A stretch of DNA of 64,000 nucleotides from Planctomycetota bacterium (GTDB lineage Bacteria > Planctomycetota > Planctomycetia > Pirellulales > Lacipirellulaceae). Shown piece by piece: positions 30,136 through 38,541 of this stretch. The stretch spans positions 113,838 through 177,837 of the forward strand of contig JAJDED010000050.1 of the NCBI GenBank assembly GCA_029259915.1. The letters are read 5' to 3'. How positions within the stretch are numbered: the stretch's first letter is position 1; every line of letters starts with the position of its first letter. The translations under genes and the position numbers were made by a program. The notes under the pieces are model-generated. The model was not told where the DNA came from. It searched no databases and saw nothing but the letters and a program-made list of their open reading frames with translations.

Positions 30136-32118
30136 TTAGTCCATGCTGGATCGTTCCTCAATATTTTTTAACGAGACAAACCCACCCTTGGGGCCAAACG
30201 TGAAGACCTGCTCGACCACGACGGTGTCTTTGCCCCGAATCGTGGCCTCGTACTTGTACACAATTGAGGTATTCCCGTTTGCCTCGTTCGTGATCGGCCC
30301 CCACTTGATTGCCCGCCGCCCGGTGATATCACGAAAATTGTGTTGAAAGAATTCGTCGACAAGCCGTTTAAGTCCTTCTTCGGTGGTCGGATCGGCGTCG
30401 ATCTCGGCAGGGGCTGGTGAATCGATCCAGAATATGTATTTGCCCCCTTCGTCACCTTGATGCCACGCAGTAATTGGACCCAAGGAATTGCGCCATGAGC
30501 GAGGTCTTCCCCAAGAGCCGCCCATCCAATTCTCGAAACTCTGAACGTCAGCAGCAGGTAACCCCAAGCCTTCCACCAAACCACTTCCGAATGCCAGACG
30601 ATGGCGCTGGTCAAGTTCCTTTACAAACTCGTCGGTGTAGAATCCCGTAATCAGTGGTGAGAAGATTTCATCCTTCAAGGGGCCAAAGTAGAGGTAGCCG
30701 TCAAAGGCTTCTTGGAAAGTGTTGATCGACGTCTCGCAACGGTCGCCGTTCAAGTCGTAACGCTGTTGGCCGAAAGGACTGTCCGCCAACGTAAATGCAA
30801 CGGGCATGTTTCCTTGTTTGACAAACGCTTCGTCGAAAAGCCCCAGGCAGGTTCGGCCCAAGACCTTACCCCTGTTGGTGATCACCGGACCGTGTTGCAC
30901 AATGCTAAACATTTCGGCTCCGAGCCGGTCGCGGAGATAGCGTCCGGCGTTGGCGATCGGTTGTTCCGCCCCAGCAATCCTGAGATTCTCGATGTGGGCA
31001 TAGCCAACAATGAATAGCGCGTGCCGTGGGTCCGCACGTGTCGCCATATCCTTGAGGATATTGTCAGCCATGAGTTTGTCCCGGTCAGTTTGATGTTTTT
31101 TCGAGTTTCCGTCGCGAAGCCACTCTTTCCAGGGTCGCTTCATGTCGACTAGACGTATGCAAATTCGCTGCGAGCCTTCTAGACTCTGATTGGTTTGCCA
31201 AACCGCCGTGAAGAAATCGAGCATCGCCTGGTCGGGCCAACCCATCCAAAGATTGTCGCGAAGCATCATTACCACTGGAGCCGTGTCGAGATGCTTGGCT
31301 GCGAGGAAGTCATCGATCAGCTGCTGGGCGTGCATCGGTAATTCGAGATAGATCGTTCCGACAGATTTTGCAAAACGTGGGTCTTGCACGATCTCGCTGT
31401 TGAGTGACCAGTAAGTTGGGCGGTGGTGAATCTCTCCGATAGCAACCAATTCATGCTGGGCAATTGCCTCAAGTATGTACTCCTTTGGCGGTTTCCCTTT
31501 GGTCCGAAGATAGTTGACGTACCGGATAAGTGCCACCTGAGCATCTTTGACTGGCGTTCGCGGTTGAATCTTTGCAAGATCTTTTTGCCGCATGACCAAG
31601 CTGGAAAACTTATTGACAGCTTCCTCGAACGTCGCCGCGCGACTATTGCCTTCGTTGAGCCATCGCTCTCCCTCCAATACGAAGCAACGCATATCAAACG
31701 GACGCTCCCCTTTCTCTTCGCGAGCCGTAACCTGGGCGAAGTAACCGCGATATATTCGTGTTTCCAGAACCTCAGCCGTCCGGATTCGACGCGAGACTTC
31801 CGCTGGTGGCTTTTTGTAAGGGCCAGGCGGGAAATCCTGATTCACCCGCTTGCAATTCACAGCTCTCCAATCAATGGTGCCGGCTGCAAGCTGACCGCCA
31901 ATCGTGGCATACGCTGCTTCAGGGGTAGAGAAGTCGTCTTGCGCCGGAAAGTCCGAGACCTTTTTGCCAACTTGATAGACAACGATCTCTTCTTCTTGCA
32001 GAGCAGCATTAGCTGCGAACAAACAATCAATGCCCAACAGAGCGATTGTCGTTGTCAGCACCGCAAAGGCTTTGATGGCCCTATAATTCCCCGCATAGAA
32101 CGGCCGGGGAGTTTGCAT
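30136..32118 (-). CDS. ChaN/EreA/Tiki-superfamily exported protein, 660 aa
   Basis: A large exported protein. The ATG at 32118 is chosen (GAGGTGG upstream); a signal or anchor segment follows ('AFAVLTTTIALLGIDCLFAA'). The central domain has the two hallmarks of the ChaN/EreA/TraB-Tiki superfamily: 'LVAIGEIHHRPTYWSL' (G-E-x-H) and, about 170 residues later, 'HALFIVGYAHIENLRIAG' (G-x-x-H-x-x-N). Members include haem-binding lipoproteins, esterases and metalloproteases; the activity here is unknown. An N-terminal part (about 40-190) and a C-terminal part (about 520-660) are unrelated to that fold by eye; the C-terminal part has an NTF2-like look. It is separated from neighbours by more than 100 bases on each side. 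Confidence 0.75.
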   Translation of the reverse strand: MQTPRPFYAGNYRAIKAFAVLTTTIALLGIDCLFAANAALQEEEIVVYQVGKKVSDFPAQDDFSTPEAAYATIGGQLAAGTIDWRAVNCKRVNQDFPPGPYKKPPAEVSRRIRTAEVLETRIYRGYFAQVTAREEKGERPFDMRCFVLEGERWLNEGNSRAATFEEAVNKFSSLVMRQKDLAKIQPRTPVKDAQVALIRYVNYLRTKGKPPKEYILEAIAQHELVAIGEIHHRPTYWSLNSEIVQDPRFAKSVGTIYLELPMHAQQLIDDFLAAKHLDTAPVVMMLRDNLWMGWPDQAMLDFFTAVWQTNQSLEGSQRICIRLVDMKRPWKEWLRDGNSKKHQTDRDKLMADNILKDMATRADPRHALFIVGYAHIENLRIAGAEQPIANAGRYLRDRLGAEMFSIVQHGPVITNRGKVLGRTCLGLFDEAFVKQGNMPVAFTLADSPFGQQRYDLNGDRCETSINTFQEAFDGYLYFGPLKDEIFSPLITGFYTDEFVKELDQRHRLAFGSGLVEGLGLPAADVQSFENWMGGSWGRPRSWRNSLGPITAWHQGDEGGKYIFWIDSPAPAEIDADPTTEEGLKRLVDEFFQHNFRDITGRRAIKWGPITNEANGNTSIVYKYEATIRGKDTVVVEQVFTFGPKGGFVSLKNIEERSSMD

Positions 32119-32436
32119 GTCCACCTCGTCTGTATTCGCTATCCACTTGGCCTGAATAGCTCCTGCGCGAATACTGAGTGACAAGTTAATTGCATGAGAA
32201 GGCCGCATGAAAAAATAATCCGCGAGATAACCACAAGTATTCTAGCCGAATACCATAAGCGGAAATGTGAAACATTAGCCACGATGACAGGTCTCTCCGG
32301 TGATGACGCGGGAACAAACGTGACTTACTCTCTTAGGCAGATTGTACCTTCTTGATATCCGTCTGGCAAAAGCGAGGATTTTCTGTAAACACTTATCCTG
32401 CGATGGGGTTACACGCCGAATGCTCGTTGGGAGATA

Positions 32437-33618
32437 TCATCGCTGATAGATTGGGAGCAGTTGGTACGGAGGAGTCAGCGACAAGATGGCGAGGGCGGTA
32501 GAGTAGGAGTTTCCGTACCCGGAAGCGATGCCGACTTCACGTGGCCATGAACCGTCTGCTCGCTGGTTCTTGAGCAGAACTTCTACGATGCGCGGATAAA
32601 GGTTACGCCAATATTTTCCACCGAGTTGATAACCAGCTTGGCTGCTGTAATGCAGCCCATAGTGATAATTGCCGCCAGCGCTGATAAAAGAGTTGTATTT
32701 CTCGAAGCGTTGATTTAGCAACCACTGTCCCGCACTTTGAACCATTGGTGAATTGTGTTTGCCACCCATCGAAAGAGAAATAATCCCACCACCTACAGAT
32801 CCTACCGTGGTATATCGCTCCCTACCGAAAAGCCCGTAATTAAATACTCCATTCTTCGAGTCATAGCATCTTTCGACGTACTTCACAGCCTCGACTACCA
32901 TTTCTTCTGGAACGTCGAATCCGGCGTTTTTTGCTGATCGCAAAAACATGAGTTGCCAAGTGGTCGAGGACATGTCGGAATCGACATCGAGATGATGCGT
33001 GTAGTACTGCCAGCCACCCCGGTCGCCCTCGCGACGTTTGTTCAATTGCGATTTACGTAGCACATTGATTGCCATCGGAATCGCTTTGAGAATCTGCTCC
33101 GAACGCGCAGCGTCTGTCATTCCATATACTTCACCAAGCATGAGCCCTGTAATTCCGTGATTGTAGTATGCTGTATGCGATCCATTATGCCGCACCGTCG
33201 TTGGCTGAGTCCTTGGCAAAGAGAGCAACCCGTCTGCTTGTTGGCAGTCGAGGGCAAAGTCGACGGCATCACTGAGGACCGCAGCATACTCCCCGCCTTC
33301 CAATGTGTGACCAGCTGACAAAAAGGCCATCACGCCTAGACTGGTTACTGCTGGCTGACCCTGAGGCAGTGTTGGAAACGAACCATTTTTTTGTTGATTC
33401 GCTGCCAACCAGCGCAGCGCACGTTGGATTGAGTCATCGACTTTGGTCCATTGTTCATCGCTGAGAATATCCGCACTGGGCGCAGAACTTCCAACGCGCA
33501 AGGGACCATCAGTCGCCTCTTGCGCACTAGCAACAATCGCTGGACATACGATGAAAATAAACGCCGTGAGGCGAGCTACTACTCCGCAAAGGCTAGAAGT
33601 CATCGGCTTGTCTTTCAT
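32437..33618 (-). CDS. Exported prenyltransferase/squalene-oxidase-repeat protein, 393 aa
   Basis: An exported alpha-toroid protein. A signal peptide ends at 'AIVASAQE'. The body holds repeated units of the squalene cyclase/prenyltransferase type: 'ALRWLAANQQKNGSFPTLPQ', 'AVDFALDCQQADGLLSLP', 'GGWQYYTHHLDVDSDMSSTT' and 'LLKNQRADGSWPREVG'. Planctomycetes have many such secreted proteins of unknown activity. The D-x-D-D-type cyclase acid is not obvious, although 'DVDSDMS' stands at a similar place. Starts at 33618 or 33603 are both possible. It lies just outside the integrated element. Confidence 0.82.
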   Translation of the reverse strand: MKDKPMTSSLCGVVARLTAFIFIVCPAIVASAQEATDGPLRVGSSAPSADILSDEQWTKVDDSIQRALRWLAANQQKNGSFPTLPQGQPAVTSLGVMAFLSAGHTLEGGEYAAVLSDAVDFALDCQQADGLLSLPRTQPTTVRHNGSHTAYYNHGITGLMLGEVYGMTDAARSEQILKAIPMAINVLRKSQLNKRREGDRGGWQYYTHHLDVDSDMSSTTWQLMFLRSAKNAGFDVPEEMVVEAVKYVERCYDSKNGVFNYGLFGRERYTTVGSVGGGIISLSMGGKHNSPMVQSAGQWLLNQRFEKYNSFISAGGNYHYGLHYSSQAGYQLGGKYWRNLYPRIVEVLLKNQRADGSWPREVGIASGYGNSYSTALAILSLTPPYQLLPIYQR

Positions 33619-33797
33619 TTCTCATTTTGATAAACAACATGCACCTTCGCCGATAACAACGTCGCTGGCCACTACCAAATCACGCACAACATGTGATTTT
33701 TGGGCCAATAATTCTCGATAAGTCCACCTAGACTGCGACTAGCAGAGCATGAGAAGATCAGATCGCTTCTCATTAGAAATAGGCACATAAACGAAAA

Positions 33798-33830
33798 AAC
33801 GGCTCTCCACGAGCCGTGCGGAGAGCCGTT
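33798..33830 (-). terminator. Terminator, probably of the ancestral tRNA-Pro gene
   Basis: An 11-bp perfect hairpin (33798-33808 and 33820-33830), followed on the minus strand by a run of six T. It begins 12 bases beyond the 3' tRNA fragment at the element's left end. Before integration this would have directly followed tRNA-Pro, which fits its orientation. Confidence 0.75.
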
Positions 33831-33838
33831 TGTGTTTC

Positions 33839-33884
33839 AAAGTCGGGGCGACAGGATTCGAACCTGCGACCTACTGGTCCCAAA
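33839..33884 (-). repeat. att site: orphan 3' end of tRNA-Pro
   Basis: Forty-six bases identical to 49771-49816. It contains the T-arm, variable loop, 3' acceptor strand and part of the anticodon arm of tRNA-Pro, and breaks off within the anticodon loop. The remaining 5' half of the tRNA is absent here. Confidence 0.92.
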
Positions 33885-33906
33885 TCTCGCGTGAAGACCT
33901 GGCAAT

Positions 33907-34047
33907 CAGCCTGTTTTGCGCTTGCATAGTAGACTCTAACTAATCTCAGGCTGTTTTGCAAACCCATTCAAGGAGATGCAATCAAACGTCTTGTATTGCA
34001 GTACTTGGGAATCAGCCGGGGAGCGCAAAGCAGTAAATACCGTTTTG
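33907..34047. other. Candidate recombinase/excisionase arm sites, left end
   Basis: Two copies of CAGSCTGTTTTGC (33907-33919 and 33947-33959) and GTAAATACCGTTTTG (34033-34047). Related sequences occur inside the right end (49677-49720). Such arm-type repeats are expected near tyrosine-recombinase att sites. The 270 bases up to the first gene otherwise look non-coding. Confidence 0.5.
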
Positions 34048-34157
34048 GCAAAATCGTCGCGCGGGTGCGTCTGGTGGTGATCTTGCCGGTCGTTGTGTCT
34101 CCGGTGGAAACCAAACGCTCCGATGCCACCCAGAATCGTTGGGCAATCCAGGCGAAT

Positions 34158-34706
34158 TCACTCTTTTTCCAATAACCGACCCGTGTAAGGGATCCCGTCG
34201 GAGGTGACCCCCAGTGCCGCAGCCAGATCTTCGATCTCCTCCAACTCTTGCTGATCATGCTCCTGCGGCGGATCCTGTTTCTCCAAAAAGCTGAGGGCTC
34301 GTGGAACCATCTTCGCGAAGAAATCGTTCTTGTTGCTGCGAGCCCAGCCGAGCAACGCCACAGCGCCGGCCGAGGGTGCGTTTTCAGGATCCACTTCACC
34401 GGCTTCCAAATTGCCATAGGCCCAATTAACGTCTTGCCAAAAATCCGCAAGTGCCCCAGGGGGGAGATCAGCAGTCTGCTCTGGGATAAAATTCACACCT
34501 GGAGTGCACTTTTCGTTCTGTTGTGGAATTTCTATTTCTGGTGGATATTTTTCACTTAGCAACTTCCAAGCTTTTTCGGCTGCTTCTGCGCGCCTCATGC
34601 CAGCCTCCCGAAACTCCTTAATTTTAGAATCTTTCCACAAACTGGCATCACTCCAGAGGCCTAGACTGCGAAGCCGATTTGTTAATACAGATTTACTTTC
34701 CAGCAT
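34158..34706 (-). CDS. Mobile-element protein of unknown function, 182 aa
   Basis: No family recognised. It is a soluble, mostly helical, acidic protein: 'MRRAEAAEKAWKLLSEKYPP' and 'EHDQQELEEIEDLAAALGV' are strongly helical. There is no signal peptide or membrane segment. A middle part ('GALADFWQDVNWAYGNLE') is rich in aromatic residues. It begins 3 bases after the upstream small gene's stop, so the two are translated together. The position at the att-distal end with DUF3987 and DUF1580 suggests an element-core role, for example in replication or regulation; this is inference. Confidence 0.65.
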   Translation of the reverse strand: MLESKSVLTNRLRSLGLWSDASLWKDSKIKEFREAGMRRAEAAEKAWKLLSEKYPPEIEIPQQNEKCTPGVNFIPEQTADLPPGALADFWQDVNWAYGNLEAGEVDPENAPSAGAVALLGWARSNKNDFFAKMVPRALSFLEKQDPPQEHDQQELEEIEDLAAALGVTSDGIPYTGRLLEKE

Positions 34707-34709
34707 GAT

Positions 34710-34928
34710 TTATTCCCCTTTTGCGATTTTGGTGGCTAGGTCGTAATCGAAAATTATTTCGCTGGCCTTTCTTAATTCACGGCTTAGACTTCCAGAAAAA
34801 ATTCTCTCGATTCGCACTTCTCGGGTCTCCGGTATGTCTGGAAACAGCCGACGTTGACGTGGTTGATTACGTGGTCGGCCACAATCGACCACGTCCTTAT
34901 TTGTTTGTTTCTGATTGGTGGTATTCAT
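34710..34928 (-). CDS. Small basic mobile-element protein, 72 aa
   Basis: No family recognised. The ATG at 34928 (GAGG upstream) is preferred over a start 12 codons earlier. The N-terminal half is basic and polar ('DCGRPRNQPRQRRLF'), which suggests nucleic-acid contact; the C-terminal half ('SLSRELRKASEIIFDYDLAT') is helical. It ends 3 bases before the next gene. The pair was considered as a toxin-antitoxin system but neither member resembles a known toxin. Confidence 0.6.
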   Translation of the reverse strand: MNTTNQKQTNKDVVDCGRPRNQPRQRRLFPDIPETREVRIERIFSGSLSRELRKASEIIFDYDLATKIAKGE

Positions 34929-35197
34929 GGGTTCAGCCTCGAATAAAGTGCTTGTCGACTTCACGGGTAAACTGCATCACCACGATGCCGCCGCGCTCTG
35001 CTAGCCTTTGGGCGTACAGTCAGGTCGAACCACAAGTAACGTGATATCGGTTCACTGCCAGAGTTGGTGATGTCGCCACAAGCTGGGGCCGTGGCAGACT
35101 ATCGAGGCTCGGCACTGGTCACACTCCCCCGACTAGATTGGCAGCGACGTGGGCAGTTCCCTTCGTTGGCTGGTCGGGATGCCGTCGCACAGGTGGG

Positions 35198-36703
35198 TCA
35201 TGGCTGGGGCTCCCCATTGAGTTGATTCAACGGTGTGTCTACGTATACGGAAGTCCCTGAATCCGCAGAACTACAGGCTTCCGTATACGTAGACGGCGTA
35301 GACAGAATAAATTCTCGCCGTGGTCTGCCCTCCGTGGGAACGACTTCCCATCGGCCAAAGCCAGCACTGGCCAAATCGTTTAGCGCCGATCCGGCTTCTT
35401 CTGATCGATCGAATCGACGGCTACCCTGCTGTAGCTCTCGCGCTGTGAGTCTTCCGCCCTTGCGATGGATCCATTCCAGCAACTCCCGTTGCTCACGGTC
35501 CTCGACCGATTCGACAAACAGCCCGTACACCCGCTTAGCCTCTCCACCGAACCAGTCGGATAGCTCGATAGCGGCGCGCATCGACAGTTCGTCCACCGCA
35601 TGGCCCGCCATGTCATCGCCAGCCACCCAATCGCATAATTGGAAGATGAGTGCAAATCGTGCCGTATAAGCTTCCAACTTTGACCAAGCCGCAGCCAGGT
35701 CGTCATCGAAGTCAACCAATTCCGCGCGGTGCCGGTTATAGTATTCAACCCACACCGCCTTGGCCTCGGGCGTCAGATCCAGCGGGAAGGGCTCTAGCTT
35801 GCCGTGCTCATTGGTCGCGGGTTCCAGCGCCAGCAATCTGTCGAACACAACGGAAATCTGATGTTCGACGTCCGCATCAACAGTGGCATCAGTCCAGGTG
35901 ACGGGCCTGGTTTCTGGCATCGCCATCAACAGCCGTGCGCACAATCCATCCTGCAAGTGCTCGCGCCCGATTGCTTCTCGCAGTACACCCGGCTGGATGC
36001 CACCGACCAAACTGACGGTCGCGCGCGGAACGTGTATCATCTTGGTGGTACCGGTCTTGCGATCGACCGTGAGTGGTTGAGCAGACCAGCAAGCAAGCCA
36101 ATGCCCCAGGTCGCTCCCCTTCCCGCCCTTATATTCGGCGATACCGCCAAGCCAGCCGGCCAGTTCGTCGCGCGACACCAGTAAGCCGTCGAACTGCACC
36201 GCCAGGAGCGCGGCCAGTGCTTCGATCGTGCAGTCACTAGTAGTGAGCCGCGTGCATGTCGGCTCCTCTGGTTTTTCCGGTGGCTGGTCTGTGCTGTTGC
36301 TCTTTTTCCAATGAGCGTGGTCGCGCTCATATTGTGTTGTGTCGCGCTCATGGCTGGCCAGTTCTTCGGTGTGCTTGGCGATCGCTTCGGCTTGCCGACA
36401 ATCCAAAAATTGCATCGCGGACTGTAGCGCGGGGGTCTTGTGTGAGCCAGATTTGCCGATGATTGCCGCCCAAATGATCGCCGGCTCGGTCCAAGTGTTC
36501 TTGAGTCGTATCACACGTCTAGTGCCGATGGCGCGGGCGAGCGAAGCCAGCAATGGCAACGCAACAAAAGCGGGGTCACACCCGATTGCCTTCGATGCGC
36601 CGAGAACGTAATCTCTGACGGGACCGGGAAGAGCGTGATCGGGGAATGGTCGGTACCCACCAAACGCTCGATGACGAGCCGGGCTCGGTTTAGCATAATC
36701 CAT
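35198..36703 (-). CDS. DUF3987 replication-associated protein of the element, 501 aa
   Basis: A DUF3987 (YfjI-like) protein, common in planctomycete and phage-like elements and thought to be a primase/helicase-associated ATPase. 'RVIRLKNTWTEPAIIWAAII' and 'GKSGSHKTPALQ' form a P-loop-like motif. 'FDGLLVSRDELAGWLGGIAE', 'ATVSLVGGIQPGVLREAI' and 'DGLCARLLMAMPE' are typical of the family. The C-terminal part ('HRKGGRLTARELQQGSRRF') resembles a winged helix. Near the C-terminus the DNA has a perfect 17-bp inverted repeat (35237-35253 and 35278-35294). AGGA lies upstream of the ATG. Confidence 0.85.
   Translation of the reverse strand: MDYAKPSPARHRAFGGYRPFPDHALPGPVRDYVLGASKAIGCDPAFVALPLLASLARAIGTRRVIRLKNTWTEPAIIWAAIIGKSGSHKTPALQSAMQFLDCRQAEAIAKHTEELASHERDTTQYERDHAHWKKSNSTDQPPEKPEEPTCTRLTTSDCTIEALAALLAVQFDGLLVSRDELAGWLGGIAEYKGGKGSDLGHWLACWSAQPLTVDRKTGTTKMIHVPRATVSLVGGIQPGVLREAIGREHLQDGLCARLLMAMPETRPVTWTDATVDADVEHQISVVFDRLLALEPATNEHGKLEPFPLDLTPEAKAVWVEYYNRHRAELVDFDDDLAAAWSKLEAYTARFALIFQLCDWVAGDDMAGHAVDELSMRAAIELSDWFGGEAKRVYGLFVESVEDREQRELLEWIHRKGGRLTARELQQGSRRFDRSEEAGSALNDLASAGFGRWEVVPTEGRPRREFILSTPSTYTEACSSADSGTSVYVDTPLNQLNGEPQP
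35237..35294. repeat. Perfect 17-bp inverted repeat within the DUF3987 gene
   Basis: GTCTACGTATACGGAAG (35237-35253) and its exact reverse complement (35278-35294) flank 24 bases. It lies in the last 32 codons of the DUF3987 gene. On the coding strand one arm encodes STYTE and the other SVYVD. Each arm also contains an inner palindrome (ACGTATACGT-like), unusual for protein-coding DNA. Confidence 0.7.
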
Positions 36704-36785
36704 ATTCGTCGTATCCTGATGTTTGGCCCGTACCTGTTGTCGCAGGGCGGGCCATTTTCATGCCCGCTGGGCTTGGTGAAAAAAA

Positions 36786-37076
36786 TTAGATACCAGCGTT
36801 AACCAATTCGTGCTCGGCTTTGCTGATGTCGCGCTGGCGTTGGGCGGAAGTCCGGGATTGAGTTACCGTCTCGCCATTTGCTGCAGCCGTGCAGGCCTCG
36901 CGAAATTTATCGAGTGCCGCGTCAGTCGTGTATCGTTGCGCACCCTCGGCATAACTGTCGAGTTTGATGCCGCCTCGCACTCCACGAAGCGCCCAACGCC
37001 AAAGCGTACTGGGAGATTTCCCAAGCTTATTCGCTGCCTGGGTGAGTGTTAGACGGTGCTCTATTGAGATGTCCAT
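36786..37076 (-). CDS. DUF1580 excisionase-like DNA-binding protein, 96 aa
   Basis: A DUF1580 protein, a planctomycete family with an excisionase/MerR-like winged helix. 'RLTLTQAANKLGKSPSTLWR' is the helix-turn-helix, followed by 'WALRGVRGGIKLDSYAEG' (wing) and 'RYTTDAALDKFREACTAAAN'. In mobile elements such proteins aid excision or regulate the integrase. GAGGT precedes the ATG. It lies 82 bases upstream of DUF3987 and directly downstream of the 10-bp iteron-like repeats. Confidence 0.85.
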   Translation of the reverse strand: MDISIEHRLTLTQAANKLGKSPSTLWRWALRGVRGGIKLDSYAEGAQRYTTDAALDKFREACTAAANGETVTQSRTSAQRQRDISKAEHELVNAGI

Positions 37077-37148
37077 GAATTACCTCGCTTTTGTTTGGAT
37101 GAAGAAACAAACAACAGAAGCGATGGTAGCGTCTGGCAGAGGATGTTC

Positions 37149-37205
37149 CGGGAGTTACCGGGAGTTACCGGGAGTTACCGGGAGAAGACGGGAGAAGACG
37201 GGAAG
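37149..37205. repeat. 10-bp tandem repeats (iteron-like)
   Basis: Three tandem copies of GGAGTTACCG (37151-37180), two of GGAGAAGACG (37181-37200) and a partial copy. The 10-base period matches one DNA turn, so a protein could bind one face repeatedly. The array sits between the 334-aa gene and the DUF1580/DUF3987 pair. It is a candidate replication origin or operator. Confidence 0.75.
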
Positions 37206-37206
37206 A

Positions 37207-38211
37207 TTACTGGAGCTGATCGTGGACCGGTTCAGGAAATTCCCTGATATCGAACACATGAGCCTGTCGAGAATGAGATTCACAAGTGATAATCCCATCG
37301 GAAATGCACTGGTTCAACCATTCCACACCACTGTCGGGATTCGGCTTATCAAGTAGCTTTGCCGCTTTCTGTTTAGATATTGGCTTCGAGCGGAACTTCG
37401 GTGGTATTTTGGCTGAAGATGATGGACTATTCTGGTTGGTTTTATCTTGGGATACGGCGTAGTTTTCCGCTTCATTGTCGCTCTGCGGAGCCGTCCTGCA
37501 CTCTGTGGATTGGGGGTTAGGATTTTTGTCTAATGCGATATCTTTTACCAATGCCTTTTTCTCGGCGGTAGAAGTAATTAACTCAGAAACTTCTTTTCGG
37601 AATTCTTTTAGATGGGCACCAACTTGTGCGGACATTTCCCTACGTATTTGATTGCTTTGGTCGTTTAAGTACGGTGGCACTTGATATCGGGGCTGTAGAG
37701 TTTCTGGCCAAGCATATCGACGTCGCTCCTCTCTGGCAGAAAGTTCTTTGTGCCTTGTGCGGACACGCTTAAGTTCGTATTGCTGAAACCGCGCAAGTTT
37801 TGGAACGAGATGTAGCTCTGTGGGATTAGTTCCTGCCTGGAAGATTCTGTAGGCCACATCAAAAAAATGGCTTGCCAGCGCCGAGCGTTCTTCAGCCGTT
37901 TTAATTTCTAGGGGGACAAGCCGCTTGGCTTCGCCGAGATGCCAGACAAGAAAGTCACAGACAGCTGGAGAATAATTTTTCGCCTCATCCACCTCGGCTT
38001 CAAAACGAGACTGCAAATGTTCAAGATGCTCGATAACTCCATCGCGATGTTGATCGAACGATTTTAGGAATTCAGCCATTCTTTTCGGACTGAGAGATTT
38101 CTCAAGCACTGAGCTTAGTAAGCGCAGAAGCTCACCAACTTTCGCAGCTTCCTGAAGTAGCGGGTCTTCAGCAGCACGACGATCCTCTTCTGAGGAAATA
38201 ACATCTGACAT
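37207..38211 (-). CDS. Mobile-element protein with C-terminal helix-turn-helix-like part, 334 aa
   Basis: No named family recognised. The ATG at 38211 has AAGGAG eight bases upstream; the frame is open 39 codons further. The protein is mostly helical and charged. The N-terminal 200 residues contain 'AAKVGELLRLLSSVLEKSLS' and 'FDVAYRIFQAGTNPTELHLV'. A low-complexity Ser/Asn/Pro linker (about 240-280) leads to 'SKPISKQKAAKLLDKPNPDS' and 'GVEWLNQCISDGII', which look like a DNA-binding helix-turn-helix. It may bind the iteron-like repeats just downstream of its stop; that is inference. Confidence 0.68.
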   Translation of the reverse strand: MSDVISSEEDRRAAEDPLLQEAAKVGELLRLLSSVLEKSLSPKRMAEFLKSFDQHRDGVIEHLEHLQSRFEAEVDEAKNYSPAVCDFLVWHLGEAKRLVPLEIKTAEERSALASHFFDVAYRIFQAGTNPTELHLVPKLARFQQYELKRVRTRHKELSAREERRRYAWPETLQPRYQVPPYLNDQSNQIRREMSAQVGAHLKEFRKEVSELITSTAEKKALVKDIALDKNPNPQSTECRTAPQSDNEAENYAVSQDKTNQNSPSSSAKIPPKFRSKPISKQKAAKLLDKPNPDSGVEWLNQCISDGIITCESHSRQAHVFDIREFPEPVHDQLQ

Positions 38212-38541
38212 AAAAAACTCCTTGCTAAAAAAATCCGGGGCCGAGTGACGACTGCAGGAACGGCAAGGAGAAAGTTGCTGCCGACGCCTCTCGCGCAACA
38301 CTGCTGACAGAGCGACTCTCAGCAGCACCCCGGAGAAAGACTGGTTGCCCTATTTTATCCCTCTGACTAGCTAAATAGAAGGTATCGCTGCACAGGTGTT
38401 ATGCGACGTACGCTGTTAAGAAGCGGTTACCAGTTATCATGCTATAAACCTCGAAAAGATGGTAGCTGGCTTCCGCGTAGGCTAGAATCAGAGCAGTTTT
38501 CCATCAAAACATCGACCTCTCATCTGATGGAGGGTATCAGG

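Noticed and set aside
33968..34450. A 160-codon minus-strand reading frame at the left end of the element
   Set aside because: It overlaps the 182-aa gene in another frame, is very rich in Arg and Trp, and has no ribosome site; it is a shadow.
34158..34928. Toxin-antitoxin pair in the element
   Set aside because: The two genes are small and coupled, but neither shows a known toxin or antitoxin motif.
37149..37205. CRISPR-like array
   Set aside because: The repeats are 10 bp, directly tandem and without spacers; no cas gene is in the window.
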